A stretch of 64,000 bases of DNA from Ancylobacter oerskovii. GTDB lineage: Bacteria > Pseudomonadota > Alphaproteobacteria > Rhizobiales > Xanthobacteraceae. The notes under the pieces are model-generated. The model saw nothing but the letters and a program-made list of their open reading frames with translations. It was not told the origin of the DNA and made no database searches. This document shows, piece by piece, positions 7,612 to 17,363 of this stretch. The stretch is from contig NZ_JAHBGB010000027.1 in the NCBI RefSeq assembly GCF_018390555.1, positions 1 through 64,000 on the forward strand, written 5' to 3'. The position numbers were made by a program, and so were the translations under genes. Position 1 is the stretch's first letter. Every line of letters begins with the position of its first letter.

Positions 7612-9768
7612 TCAGCTCCCACGCAGATCGGTGGTGGCGAGGGGCAGGCTACGCAGCCGCTTGCCGGTTGCCGCGAAGATCGCGTTCATCAGCGCAGGGG
7701 CCACGCCGGGCGTTCCCAGTTCGCCGATGCCGCCCGGCGCCTCCGCGCTTGCCATGACATGGACGTCGATGAGCGGGCATTCGTTCATGCGCAGGACCGG
7801 CTGGTCGTCGAAATTGCCCTCGACGATCGCCCCCTGCTCTATGGTGAGGCGCCCGTACAGCGCCGCGCTGAGCCCGTAGACGATGCCGCTCTCCACCTGC
7901 TGGCGCAGCACATCGGGATTGACGACGAGCCCGCAATCGACGGCCGCGACGATCCTCTCCACCTTCAGCGTGCCGTCCGGCCGAACATGGACCTGCGCGA
8001 CCATCGCCGCGAAGCTGCCAAAGGCCGACAGCAGCGCGACGCCGCGGCCCCGTTCCGCCCCGGGATCGCGCCCCCAGCCCGCATGGTCGGCGGCGAGGTC
8101 GAGCACGGCTTTCATCCGCGGATTGTTGCCGAGGAGGCGTCGGCGATATTCCACCGGATCGATCCCGGCCAGATGGGCGGCCTCGTCGATCCCGCCTTCG
8201 ACGGCGGGAGCGTTGCGCGTGGGACCGACGCCCCGCCAATTGCCGGTCAGCATGCCGTCCGGCGCTTCGTGGCGTACGAATTCCACGCGCTTGCTGGCGA
8301 CGTCGTAGGGGCTTTCCGCGGCGTCCACGATGTCGAGATCGATGCCGTCCTTGAACAGCACCGGAAGAAAGCGGGCCATGATCGCCGGCCCGACCACGCG
8401 GTGGCGCCACGACACCGGCATGCCGTCCGGGCCGAGCCGGATGTCGATGCGGCTGCGGTTGAGGTAGCGATAGGAATCGTGCCGCACGTCCTCCTCGCGG
8501 CTCCACACCACCTGCACCGGCCCATCGACCTGCTGCGCCACCCGCACCGCCATGATCACGACGTCATGGTCCAGCCGGCGGCCAAAGCCGCCGCCGAGGA
8601 ACTGGTTGTGGATGACGACCTTCTCGACCGGCAGGCCGGTGAGATCTGCCGCCGCCTGGCGGGCCCGGCCGGCCACCTGTGTCCCCACCCAGACGTCGCA
8701 ACCATCGGGCCGAACATGCACGGTGCAGTTCATCGGCTCCATGGTGGTGTGCGGCAAGATGGGCAGGCGATAAATGGCTTCGATGCCGCGCGGGTGCCGC
8801 GCCTCCGCCGCGTCGACGTCGCCCTGGTCGAACGCGACCCGCGCGGTACCGTCCAGCGCCGCGTCGGCGCTGCGCTCCAGCTCCCCGATGGTGAGATCGC
8901 CGTTCGCGCCGCGATTCCACGCGATATCGAGGGCCGCGAGGCCCTTGCGGGCCGCGCCGGTATGGTCGGCCACCACCGCCACCGCGTCGCTGAGCCGGAC
9001 GACCTTGCGCACGCCCTTCACCTTCAGCGCCGGAGCCTCGTCGACGCTCTGGAGCGTTCCGCCGAATGTTGGACAGATGGCGATCGCGGCAAATTTCGCC
9101 TCCGCAGGACGGGCATCCAGCCCGAACTTCGCACTGCCGTTCACCTTTGCCGGCGTGTCGATGCGCCGGGCCGGCTTGCCGATCAGCTGGAACTCGCTCG
9201 CCGGCTTCAGGGCGACACCTTGCGGGACAGGCAGCGTCGCCGCCTTGTCGACGAGTGCGCCATAGGCGAGCCGCCGCCCGCTTGCCGTGTGGATCACCTC
9301 CCCCGCCTCGGCACGGCAGGTCGCGGGCGCGACGCCCCATTCATCCGCGGCCGCGGCGATCAGCATGCTGCGCGCGGTCGCCCCGGCCTGGCGCATCGGT
9401 TCCCAGAAGCCGCGTATGGTGACGGAACCGCCGGTGATCTGATCGCCCAGCATGGGATGGGCGTAGCGTGCCGGATCGGCGGGTGCGGCAACCGCGACGA
9501 TCTGGTTGAGCCTCACCTCCAGCTCCTCGGCGAGCAGGGTGGACAGGCCCATATAGACGCCCTGCCCCATCTCCACCGACGCGATGACCAGCTCGATCTT
9601 TCCGGCCGGTGGAATGCGGATGAAGGGAGTGAGCGCTGTCGCATCGGCGGCTTGCGCCGGGCCGACCAGGCGGGGAGCAATGACGAGGCTACCTCCGGCG
9701 AGCACTACCGAGATGAGGAAGGTGCGGCGGGAAAGCGATGCCGTCCCGATCCTGGCAAAGGCGCTCAT
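7612..9768 (-). CDS. Xanthine-dehydrogenase-family molybdopterin-binding subunit (IorB-like)
   Basis: A 718-residue large subunit of an exported molybdenum hydroxylase, which would oxidise an aldehyde or hydroxylate an N-heterocycle with water as oxygen donor. A twin-arginine signal is visible ([15 protein letters not shown], residues 12-26). The Mo-cofactor loop [14 protein letters not shown] is near the middle of the protein, and the C-terminal active-site region [19 protein letters not shown] is intact. The length and the fused N-terminal extension match the IorB/aldehyde dehydrogenase group rather than XdhB. The ATG overlaps the stop of the 2Fe-2S subunit (ATGA), giving coupled synthesis. 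The substrate is unknown. Confidence 0.93.
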   Translation of the reverse strand: MSAFARIGTASLSRRTFLISVVLAGGSLVIAPRLVGPAQAADATALTPFIRIPPAGKIELVIASVEMGQGVYMGLSTLLAEELEVRLNQIVAVAAPADPARYAHPMLGDQITGGSVTIRGFWEPMRQAGATARSMLIAAAADEWGVAPATCRAEAGEVIHTASGRRLAYGALVDKAATLPVPQGVALKPASEFQLIGKPARRIDTPAKVNGSAKFGLDARPAEAKFAAIAICPTFGGTLQSVDEAPALKVKGVRKVVRLSDAVAVVADHTGAARKGLAALDIAWNRGANGDLTIGELERSADAALDGTARVAFDQGDVDAAEARHPRGIEAIYRLPILPHTTMEPMNCTVHVRPDGCDVWVGTQVAGRARQAAADLTGLPVEKVVIHNQFLGGGFGRRLDHDVVIMAVRVAQQVDGPVQVVWSREEDVRHDSYRYLNRSRIDIRLGPDGMPVSWRHRVVGPAIMARFLPVLFKDGIDLDIVDAAESPYDVASKRVEFVRHEAPDGMLTGNWRGVGPTRNAPAVEGGIDEAAHLAGIDPVEYRRRLLGNNPRMKAVLDLAADHAGWGRDPGAERGRGVALLSAFGSFAAMVAQVHVRPDGTLKVERIVAAVDCGLVVNPDVLRQQVESGIVYGLSAALYGRLTIEQGAIVEGNFDDQPVLRMNECPLIDVHVMASAEAPGGIGELGTPGVAPALMNAIFAATGKRLRSLPLATTDLRGS

Positions 9769-10247
9769 CTCAGCCTCCTCCGGTGGAAGCCGGGGCCGGC
9801 CGCGATCTGCCTGATGGCGGCGCGGATGCGCGGGTAGGTACCGCAGCGGCAGATATTGCCCGACATCACGGCATCGATGTCGTCGTCGCTGGGAGAGGGA
9901 TTTTCATTCAGCAGCGCGGTTGCAGACATGATCTGTCCGGACTGGCAATAGCCGCACTGGACGACTTCCTGTTCCAGCCACGCCTGCTGGACACGATTGC
10001 CGACCTGCGTCGAGCCGACGGCTTCGATCGTCATGATCGCCGCGGTGCCGGCACTTTCGACGGTCGTCACACAGGACCGTACCGCCTGTCCGTCGAGATG
10101 CACGGTGCAGGCGCCGCACTGGGCGACGCCGCAGCCGAATTTGGTACCGGTAAGACCGATAACATCGCGCAACGCCCATAAAAGCGGGGTATCGGCATCT
10201 ACGTCGACAGAATAATTCTTTCCATTCACGTTGAGCGAATAGGCCAT
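9765..10247 (-). CDS. (2Fe-2S)-binding subunit of the molybdenum hydroxylase (IorA-like)
   Basis: A 160-residue small subunit carrying two 2Fe-2S clusters that pass electrons from the Mo centre. The N-terminal plant-type ferredoxin motif ([17 protein letters not shown]) and the C-terminal four-cysteine motif ([12 protein letters not shown] ... [13 protein letters not shown]) are complete. The ATG at 10247 is preferred over an upstream in-frame start because AGGGAG sits about 8 bases before it and [10 protein letters not shown] is the family start. It has no signal of its own; in this family it is exported with the Tat-tagged large subunit. It is the first gene of a three-gene leftward operon. 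Confidence 0.94.
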   Translation of the reverse strand: MAYSLNVNGKNYSVDVDADTPLLWALRDVIGLTGTKFGCGVAQCGACTVHLDGQAVRSCVTTVESAGTAAIMTIEAVGSTQVGNRVQQAWLEQEVVQCGYCQSGQIMSATALLNENPSPSDDDIDAVMSGNICRCGTYPRIRAAIRQIAAGPGFHRRRLR

Positions 10248-10319
10248 CTGGAGGCTCCCTCTCCCGAACAGCGGCCGCAACATCTTCCCTACGTAATGGA
10301 CGCTATATTGTTGCGCAGA

Positions 10320-10395
10320 TTTATTAGGTTAATTTAGGTAAAAACTGGTTATTTCGCGCATATCTATCCTGTATCTATCCATTATTTATTGAACA
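10320..10395. promoter_or_regulatory. AT-rich divergent promoter region with helical-phase direct repeats
   Basis: A sharply AT-rich patch in otherwise GC-rich DNA, between the leftward molybdenum hydroxylase operon and the rightward hydrolase. It holds two pairs of direct repeats: TTAGGT at 10325-10330 and 10335-10340 (10-bp period), and TATCTATCC at 10362-10370 and 10373-10381 (11-bp period). Repeats one helical turn apart are typical activator or response-regulator sites. No regulator gene is adjacent, so the binding protein is unknown. Confidence 0.5.
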
Positions 10396-10502
10396 GTTGC
10401 GGCAAGGATGCCGCTCGGGGCCGCATCGAGGCGATGGGCGCGTTATCGCCGGCCACGACGCCGGGCCCTTCTCTTCCCCGCCGCGCTCAATGGAGAGCTT
10501 CG

Positions 10503-11387
10503 ATGCGCACGCAGGCGCCACCGGCCGTCACTCATCATCGCACCGCACGGATCGACGGGCTGGAGATCTTCTACCGCGAGGCGGGCCCTGCCGATGCCCC
10601 CGCGGTGGTCCTGCTGCACGGGTTTCCCAGCTCGTCGCACATGTATCGCAACCTCATTCCCGCGCTCGCCGACCGCTACCGGGTCGTCGCGCCCGACCTG
10701 CCGGGGTTCGGCCTGTCCGCCATGCCTGCGCGCACGGAGTTCGACTATGGATTCGGACGCTTCGCCGATATCGTCGAGGGGCTGCTCGACAACCTCGGCG
10801 TCGGGCGGTTCGCGCTCTACGTGATGGATTACGGCGCCCCGACCGGCTTTCGGCTGGCCCTGAAGAACCCCGAGCGCATCGCCGCATTGATCACGCAGAA
10901 CGGCAATGCCTATGAAGATGGCTTGCAGGACTTCTGGGATCAGACCCGCGCCTTGTGGGCCGACAACAGCGCCGCCAATCGCGATGCGCTGCGCGGCTTC
11001 ATGACGCTGGACGGCACCCGGTTCCAATATGTCGACGGCGTGCGGGACATTTCGCGCCTCGATCCCGCTGCGTGGCTGCACGACCAGCTTTTTCTCGATC
11101 GACCGGGCAATGTCGATATCCAGCTCGACATCATCTACGACTATCGCACCAATGTTGAGCTTTACCCTGCCTTCCAGTCCTATTTCCGCACGTTTCGCCC
11201 GCCGACCCTGATCGTCTGGGGCGCCAATGACCGCATCTTTCCGGTCGAGGCCGCCCGAGCCTTCCTGCGCGACCTTCCCGATGCCGAGTTGCATCTCCTC
11301 GACAGCGGGCATTTCGCTCTCGAGGACAAGGGGGACGAAATCGTCCCGCTGATGCGTGACTTCCTGCAGCGCCACCTGCCGAGCTGA
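10503..11387 (+). CDS. Alpha/beta hydrolase with Asp nucleophile (haloalkane dehalogenase/epoxide hydrolase type)
   Basis: A 294-residue hydrolase. The oxyanion motif LLHGFPSSSHMYRNLIP is near residue 40. The nucleophile elbow reads [10 protein letters not shown], with aspartate rather than serine, as in haloalkane dehalogenases and epoxide hydrolases. The acid loop VWGANDRIFP and the catalytic histidine loop LDSGHFALED follow. The ATG at 10503 is chosen for the GGAGAG about 7 bases upstream and because it matches the start of the paralogue at 44161, with which it shares most of its sequence. The antiporter gene follows 33 bp later. The substrate is unknown: a dehalogenase or epoxide hydrolase role is inferred from the nucleophile only. 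Confidence 0.85.
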   Translation: MRTQAPPAVTHHRTARIDGLEIFYREAGPADAPAVVLLHGFPSSSHMYRNLIPALADRYRVVAPDLPGFGLSAMPARTEFDYGFGRFADIVEGLLDNLGVGRFALYVMDYGAPTGFRLALKNPERIAALITQNGNAYEDGLQDFWDQTRALWADNSAANRDALRGFMTLDGTRFQYVDGVRDISRLDPAAWLHDQLFLDRPGNVDIQLDIIYDYRTNVELYPAFQSYFRTFRPPTLIVWGANDRIFPVEAARAFLRDLPDAELHLLDSGHFALEDKGDEIVPLMRDFLQRHLPS

Positions 11388-11420
11388 ACGCACCCACTCG
11401 AACCGGCATCGGAGAGAGCC

Positions 11421-13004
11421 ATGCCATCGATGCAATTCTTCGAGCTGATGATCGCCATGCTGCTCGCCATCATCGCCCTCCACTATCTCGCGACGCGGCT
11501 GAAGCTGCCGCCGGCCGTGGCGCTGCTGGCAGGCGGCTCGGCCCTCGCCTTTCTGCCGGGCCTGCCCACGGTAACGCTCGATCCGGCCCTGGTGCTCGTC
11601 ATCTTCCTGCCGCCGCTGCTGATGGACGGCGCATGGTTCATCGCGGTTCGCCCCTTGCGTCGGCACATGTTCGGCATCGCCGCGCTCGCGGTGGGCGCCG
11701 TGCTGTTTACGACGGTGGTTGTCGCCGTGGTCACACACGCGCTGCTGCCCGAGCTGCCCTGGGCCGCCTGCGCCGCCCTGGGCGCCATCGTCTCGCCGCC
11801 CGACGCCGTCTCGGCACGGGCCGTGCTGAGCCAGCTCAAGCTGCCGCGCCGCCTGTCGATCCTGCTCGAGGGCGAGAGCCTGTTCAACGACGCCACCGGT
11901 CTGGTGCTTTTCCGCTTCGCCATTGCCGCCGGCGTGACGGGCGCCTTCAGCGCCACCGCCGCGCTGCAGAGCTTCGTCGCCCTCGCGCTCGGCGGCGCCG
12001 CCGTCGGCGTGGTCGTGAGCGCGATCTGGGTTCTCCTCGTCCGGCGGCTCGGCGACGACTACCTCATCATTGCGGCGTCGGTTCTCGTGTGCTGGGCGGC
12101 GTATCTTGTCGCCGAAAGTCTCCACGTATCCGGCGTCATCGCCACCGTGATGGCCGGGCTGATCTGCGGCTGCTATCAGCACGCGCTCTTTCCAGCCTCG
12201 GTCCGAATGCGGGGAACGTCATTCTGGACGGTGATGATCTTCCTGATGGAAGCGCTGGTCTTTCTGCTCATCGGCCTGTCGCTGCGCGGGGTGATCGAGC
12301 GGGTCGGCGGCTTCGTTGTGGTGCTCGACGAGATGGCAGGGCCCATCCTGATCATTCTCCTCGCCATGACCGCCGCCCGCTTCGTGTGGGTCTTCGGCTC
12401 CGACGCGATCATCCTGATCGCCCGCATGCTCGGCTTCCGCCGCTACGCCCCCCTCGGGCCGCGCTGCGCCGTGGCACTCGGCTGGGCCGGCATGCGGGGC
12501 GTGGTGACGCTGGCGGTGGCGCTCAGCTTGCCGGAGAATTTTCCGGGGCGCGACTTCATGCTTGTGACCGCCTTCGCGGTCATTCTCGTCACGGTCCTCA
12601 TCCAGGGCATGACGCTCGGAAGTCTGATCCGCTGGGCGAATTTCGAGGAGGCGGCCGTCGACCGGCCGCGCCTCACCATGAGCCAGGCGGAGGCGGCGAT
12701 GGCGCGCGTACAGGCGGAGCGTGTCGCGACGCTCGCCTATGACGAGGCCGGCCACCTGATCCATCCATTGCTGCTCGAGCGCTATCGGCGCAAGGCCGAG
12801 CACATGGCGGACTATGCCGGCCGCGAGGTCGACTTCGCGCCGTCCATGCATGCTCATTTCGATGTCGTGCTGGAGGCCGTCCGCGCCGGACGAGCCGAGT
12901 TGCTGCGTCTTCATCGCAGCGGCGACATCGACGAGGAGACGCTGCAGGAGCTCGAGCGGGATCTCGATCTCGAAGAGCTCGGCGCCCTGGCCGAAAAGGC
13001 GTAG
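11421..13004 (+). CDS. Na+/H+ antiporter (CPA1 family)
   Basis: A 527-residue inner-membrane cation/proton antiporter with about 12 hydrophobic segments over residues 5-410, then a cytoplasmic tail of roughly 115 residues rich in charged residues. Conserved CPA1 landmarks are GAIVSPPDAVSA (ion-binding helix), GESLFNDATGLVLF and GWAGMRGVVTLAVALSLP. Together these identify the bacterial NhaP/YjcE-like branch. It is 33 bp downstream of the hydrolase, so the two may share a transcript; such a pairing could relieve acid produced by hydrolysis, but that is speculation. Confidence 0.92.
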   Translation: MPSMQFFELMIAMLLAIIALHYLATRLKLPPAVALLAGGSALAFLPGLPTVTLDPALVLVIFLPPLLMDGAWFIAVRPLRRHMFGIAALAVGAVLFTTVVVAVVTHALLPELPWAACAALGAIVSPPDAVSARAVLSQLKLPRRLSILLEGESLFNDATGLVLFRFAIAAGVTGAFSATAALQSFVALALGGAAVGVVVSAIWVLLVRRLGDDYLIIAASVLVCWAAYLVAESLHVSGVIATVMAGLICGCYQHALFPASVRMRGTSFWTVMIFLMEALVFLLIGLSLRGVIERVGGFVVVLDEMAGPILIILLAMTAARFVWVFGSDAIILIARMLGFRRYAPLGPRCAVALGWAGMRGVVTLAVALSLPENFPGRDFMLVTAFAVILVTVLIQGMTLGSLIRWANFEEAAVDRPRLTMSQAEAAMARVQAERVATLAYDEAGHLIHPLLLERYRRKAEHMADYAGREVDFAPSMHAHFDVVLEAVRAGRAELLRLHRSGDIDEETLQELERDLDLEELGALAEKA

Positions 13005-13027
13005 CTCCGCCTCCGAGGCAACGCCCG

Positions 13028-13047
13028 TCGGCGCCGTTCGGCGCCGT
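13028..13047. repeat. Tandem 10-bp palindromic repeat
   Basis: TCGGCGCCGT occurs twice in immediate succession; each unit contains the GGCGCC palindrome. It lies in the 119-bp gap between the convergent antiporter and Old Yellow Enzyme genes, so it could add to transcription termination, though no T-run is seen. Confidence 0.45.
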
Positions 13048-13123
13048 CCATGCGGTGGGCCTTGCGGCAGCACGCGGAGCGCTATCGGATCACCGGAAGA
13101 CGGGGAGACCTCACCGATCAGGA

Positions 13124-14236
13124 TCAGGAGGCGGCAAGCTCGCTTAGGGTTCCGTAGCTCGTATAGCCCTCGGCGCCGCCGCCGTAGAACGTCGTATTGT
13201 CGGCATCGGCCAGCGGCGCGTCGCGACGCAGCCGCTCGACCAGATCCGGGTTGCTGATGAACGGGCGACCGAAGGCGATCATGGCGGCATGCCCCGATCC
13301 GATGGCGTCGAGCGCCAGCTGCCGGTCATAGCCGTTATTGGCGATATACTTGCCGCCGAATACGGCATGCAGCGCCTTGAAGTCGAAGTCGGCGGCGGCG
13401 TTGGGTCCGCGCGTCTGGCCTTCCACGCAATGGAGATAGGCCAATCCGAGCTGCCCCAGTTGATGCGCCAGATAGCCGTAGGTCGCCCGGGGATTGCTGT
13501 CCAACGGAGTGTCCCCGACCGCGCGCGTGAGCGGCGAAAGCCTTACGCCGACACGGTCGGCGCCGACGATCTCCGCGACGGCCGTGACGACCTCGATGGG
13601 GAGCCGGGTCCGGTTCTCGATCGAGCCGCCATAGGCATCGGTGCGCTTGTTGGTGCTGTCGCGGATGAACTGCTCCAGCAGATAGCAATTGGCCGCATGA
13701 ACCTCGACGCCGTCGAAGCCCGCTTCCCTGGCCCGACGCGCGGCGTTCCTGTAATCCTCGATCAGGCTGGGGATTTCCCCGGTCTCGAGCGCACGCGGCA
13801 TCGAGGGCGGGGCCTGCGTCTGGGTTTCGAGAAAGATCAGCTCACCCGCGCGAATGGCCGACGGCGCGACCGGCGCGGCGCCGCCCTCCTGCAGGTCGAC
13901 ATGGGACATGCGGCCGACATGCCAGAGCTGGCAGACGATCTTGCCGCCGGCACCATGCACCGCTTCGACGACGCGATGCCAGGCCGCGACATGCGCATCC
14001 GTGTAGATCCCGGGGGTGAAGGCGTAACCCCGCCCCTGCCTTGAAATATTGGTGGCCTCGGAAATGATGAGGCCGGCCGACGCGCGCTGCCGGTAATATT
14101 CGACGGCGAGTTCGGAATGAACGCCGTCGGCGTCGGCGCGCGAGCGTGTAAGCGGTGCCATCGCGATGCGGTTGGCAACGCTCATGGCCCCGATCGTCGC
14201 CGGGGAAAACAGGGATGAAGAGCCATCAGTTGACAC
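13124..14236 (-). CDS. Alkene reductase, Old Yellow Enzyme family (NemA/XenB-like)
   Basis: A 370-residue FMN-dependent reductase of activated C=C bonds or nitro groups. Family landmarks: FSPATIGAMSVANRIAMAPLTRSRA at the N-terminus, CQLWHVGRMSH, the substrate-binding HAAN pair followed by the catalytic tyrosine (HAANCYLLEQFIRD), TDAYGGSIENRTR and the FMN-phosphate region FGRPFISNPDL. One oddity is HAANCY where most relatives have HAANGY. The start is a GTG at 14236; relatives begin about six residues later, so the exact start is uncertain. It converges on the antiporter gene. The 271 bp on its upstream side hold nothing recognisable. Confidence 0.92.
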   Translation of the reverse strand: MSTDGSSSLFSPATIGAMSVANRIAMAPLTRSRADADGVHSELAVEYYRQRASAGLIISEATNISRQGRGYAFTPGIYTDAHVAAWHRVVEAVHGAGGKIVCQLWHVGRMSHVDLQEGGAAPVAPSAIRAGELIFLETQTQAPPSMPRALETGEIPSLIEDYRNAARRAREAGFDGVEVHAANCYLLEQFIRDSTNKRTDAYGGSIENRTRLPIEVVTAVAEIVGADRVGVRLSPLTRAVGDTPLDSNPRATYGYLAHQLGQLGLAYLHCVEGQTRGPNAAADFDFKALHAVFGGKYIANNGYDRQLALDAIGSGHAAMIAFGRPFISNPDLVERLRRDAPLADADNTTFYGGGAEGYTSYGTLSELAAS

Positions 14237-14507
14237 GTCGACAACCTCGATTGCGCGGCAAAGCGGGAAGATGCGCGAACCACGCCTCGACGGATCCTGC
14301 CGTCAAGCGACCGGCGGGTTTGCAGGAAGCAGCTTAGCGACCTCGTCGCTGCGAGCCCGTCAAAGCTGGTCAAAAGCGGTAAACGCTCCGTCCGCTCCGG
14401 CCCGTTGCCACCCGATGAACCATGCAGGAACGGCCAGCCACCGGCCGCCCCCGCGCGACGGCAGCCCGCGGATCGCCGAGATCATGCGAAGAGCGGCTGA
14501 AACCGGA

Positions 14508-17363
14508 TCAATCGAGCGTCAGGAAGGCATGAAGTCGACGCCGGGCGTCGGTCAGCTCCGTGAACTGCGTGTCGTCCTTGAACCGGGCACAGGTTCGATC
14601 GAGAAGCTCATAGGCATCGGCGACGTGCCCGTCCGTCTCCAGCTTCGCCGACAATGCGAATGCCGCGCGGAGCTCCAGCGTCAGGGCGCCGATTTCCCTG
14701 GCCTTGCCGATCGCAAGCCGCAACAGGCGTTCAGCCTCGCCCGCGTTACCCGAGCGAAGCTCGATCAAGCCGGATATGCGCAGAATCTCGGGCATGCACC
14801 ATTCGGCGCACTGGATGCACGCCATGGAATGGGCTTCCTCGATCAGTTCGCGCGCCTCCTCCCTGGCTCCCGACGCCAGGAGCGCCTCGGCGACCATGCT
14901 GAAATGCATGGGAGCGCGCAGCAGGAAGCGCGCCGCCATGAGCTCCTCCAGCCGGACCCGCATCTCGGCGGCGGCGCCCGGTTCCTGGCGCTTGGCACGG
15001 AGCACGCTCCTGAAGAAGCGGCAGACTTCGCGCCAGATGCCGATGTCTTCCTTCAGGCCGTTCTGTTCGAGCGACGTCAGGAAACGGGCCGCGCTCTGCA
15101 GGTCGCCCGTCCAGAGCGCTATGGGGATGGCGCAGACGGCCAGCGCGTTCGATTGGGAGACGACATGTCCGGTCGCCTCGGCGCGGTCGACCGCCTCCCG
15201 CGCCATGTCCATCGCACGGTCCGGCTCGCCCGATATCCAGAGCACGATCGCGAACGAGCATCGGATGGCCACGCCCCGCTCCGCGTGAAAGCGCGCGAAA
15301 TGCACCGGATCGGTGGACCGTTGATGACGCGTGACGAGTCGCTCCAGCCTCTGCCTCGCGCTGGCGATCTTGCCGGTATAGATCTCGGCCATCGCAAGAG
15401 AGCGGTTGCCTTCGGCCAGGGCCGGCCAGTCGCCCTGCGTCTCGGCGAGGCTCATGAACTGGTTGAACCAGTTGATCCCCTCCTGATTGCGTCCCATGAA
15501 GACGAGATAGGAGGCGAGGCCCCACAGGCCATAAAGCTGGTATTTCGGGCTCTGGATCTCGATGCCGAGCTTGTAGCACTCGTGCCAGGCGCTCTCCGCA
15601 TCGAGAGCGAGATGCATGGCGAAGCTCATCCCGGACGCGCGCGCGGCGATCAGCTTCGCGGTGAGATCCGAAGGGCAGTTGCCCATCTCGCGGGCGGCGA
15701 GCAGAGCGCGCTCCACGCGCGATTGCATTTCGCCCATGGAAGACAGCTCGTTCCACAGCGGTATCGCCGCGGCCGTGAGCCGAATGCCCATCATCCTGTC
15801 GCCGCCGGGGCCCAAGGCCCAGGCCATGGCGTTGCGCAGATCGTCGACCCGATCGGCATAGTCGACCATCCAGTCGGACTTCTCGCGCCACTCCCACTCT
15901 TCGGCGGCGCGTTCGAAAAGCTCGAGGACGTGCCAGGCGCACAGTTGCAGAGCCCGCTCCTGCTCGCCCGCATCTGCCAGTCTTTCCGAAGCGTAGGCGC
16001 GCGTACTCTTCAGCAGGCGGTAGCTGAGCTTTCCATCCCGATAGTCCGCGCAGACGATCGACTTGTTCGTCAGCCGCTCCAGGGCATCGATCGTCTGGGT
16101 CGCATCGAAACCCGCGGCCCGCGACATGGCGACCGCATCCTGCAACCTGAACGCGCCGGCGAAGACCGAGAGCAGCCTGAGGAGCGCGGCTTCGTCCTCC
16201 GACAGCAGCCGGTAGCTCCAATCCAGCGTGGCGAGCAGGGTCTGCTGCCGGAGCGGCGCCGAGCGCTCGCCGTTCCTCACCAGCAGGAATCTCTGCTCCA
16301 GCATGCTCGACAGCTGCGGGACGCCCAGGGCGAGCGCCTTGCTGGCCGCCAATTCGATCGCCAGGGCGATGCCGTCGAGACGCCGGCAGATCGCGCAGAC
16401 GAGCGGTGCGTCGTCATCGGTCAGGACATAGGGGCCCTTCTCCTGCACGCGGGTGACGAAGAGCTGGACGGCCCCGAAGTCCAGGGCTTCTTCCGCGGTG
16501 AGACGGGCCGCCTCCGTTGGCAGCGCCAGCGTCGGGAGGCGGTGCACCTGTTCGGAGGTCGTCCGCAGCGGTTCGCGGCTGGTCGCGAGCAGCGTGATCG
16601 TCGGTATGGCTTCCAGAAGCCGATTCACCACCGTCGCGACGGCGGCGGCGAGATGCTCGCAATTGTCGAGGATGAGCAGCATGTGTCGACCGTGCAAGAG
16701 GTCGATGACTTCCGAAAGCGTATCCTCCGATCGCTGGCGAACACCGACCCCCGCCGCTATGGCCGCCATCGCATATTGCGCGTCCCCCACGGTCGACAGA
16801 TCGATAAAGGCGACGCCATGGGCATAGGCATCGGACATATGGTGAGCCACGGCGAGGGCGATCGCCGTCTTGCCGACGCCACCGGGCCCGACGACGGTAA
16901 TCGAACGGGCCACGGTCAGGGTCGCCACGATCTGTGCGATCTCGTTCGAACGCCCGACGATGGCCGGACGCTTGGGAAGCGACCGGGCGGGCGGCGCCGG
17001 CGACGCCTGAACGAAAGCCGTCTGCTGCTCGATCTCGACACGCGCGACGAAGCGATACCCACGGCCGGCGACCGTCGCGATGTAGGGATCCGACGAGCCT
17101 TCGGCCAATGTCCGGCGAAGCGCCGCCATGTTGACCTTGAGATTTGCCTCCTGCACGAATGTATCCGGCCAGACGAACTGCAGAAGCTCGTTCTTGGTGA
17201 CGACTTCGCCCGGCCTTCGTGCAAGCAAGGTCAGTATGTCGAGCGCCCTGCCGCCTATGCGCACCTGGATACCGTTACGAAGCAGCAGCTGGCGGCTAGG
17301 CACGAGCCTGAACGGGCCGAACACATAGGTTGTGCCATCGGGTTCGGGACACTGTGCTTCCAT
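14508..17363 (-). CDS. Large winged-helix / STAND ATPase / TPR transcriptional regulator
   Basis: A 951-residue single-chain regulator. Residues about 13-108 form an OmpR/PhoB-type winged helix (FGPFRLVPSRQLLLRNG ... RTLAEGSSDPYIATVAGRGYRFVA). A signal-transduction NTPase with Walker A GPGGVGKT (about 159-166) and Walker B LLILDNCEHL (about 229-238) follows, and the C-terminal half is helical repeats consistent with TPRs. Such proteins switch on target operons when a ligand binds the repeat domain and triggers ATP-dependent oligomerisation (family knowledge). The ATG at 17363 is preferred to a TTG three codons upstream. It is divergent from the peptide-type ABC operon starting at 17727, its most likely target. 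Confidence 0.9.
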   Translation of the reverse strand: MEAQCPEPDGTTYVFGPFRLVPSRQLLLRNGIQVRIGGRALDILTLLARRPGEVVTKNELLQFVWPDTFVQEANLKVNMAALRRTLAEGSSDPYIATVAGRGYRFVARVEIEQQTAFVQASPAPPARSLPKRPAIVGRSNEIAQIVATLTVARSITVVGPGGVGKTAIALAVAHHMSDAYAHGVAFIDLSTVGDAQYAMAAIAAGVGVRQRSEDTLSEVIDLLHGRHMLLILDNCEHLAAAVATVVNRLLEAIPTITLLATSREPLRTTSEQVHRLPTLALPTEAARLTAEEALDFGAVQLFVTRVQEKGPYVLTDDDAPLVCAICRRLDGIALAIELAASKALALGVPQLSSMLEQRFLLVRNGERSAPLRQQTLLATLDWSYRLLSEDEAALLRLLSVFAGAFRLQDAVAMSRAAGFDATQTIDALERLTNKSIVCADYRDGKLSYRLLKSTRAYASERLADAGEQERALQLCAWHVLELFERAAEEWEWREKSDWMVDYADRVDDLRNAMAWALGPGGDRMMGIRLTAAAIPLWNELSSMGEMQSRVERALLAAREMGNCPSDLTAKLIAARASGMSFAMHLALDAESAWHECYKLGIEIQSPKYQLYGLWGLASYLVFMGRNQEGINWFNQFMSLAETQGDWPALAEGNRSLAMAEIYTGKIASARQRLERLVTRHQRSTDPVHFARFHAERGVAIRCSFAIVLWISGEPDRAMDMAREAVDRAEATGHVVSQSNALAVCAIPIALWTGDLQSAARFLTSLEQNGLKEDIGIWREVCRFFRSVLRAKRQEPGAAAEMRVRLEELMAARFLLRAPMHFSMVAEALLASGAREEARELIEEAHSMACIQCAEWCMPEILRISGLIELRSGNAGEAERLLRLAIGKAREIGALTLELRAAFALSAKLETDGHVADAYELLDRTCARFKDDTQFTELTDARRRLHAFLTLD

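Noticed and set aside
7759..9837. Rightward open frame of about 690 codons
   Set aside because: Antisense of the molybdenum hydroxylase large subunit, which has clear motifs on the other strand.
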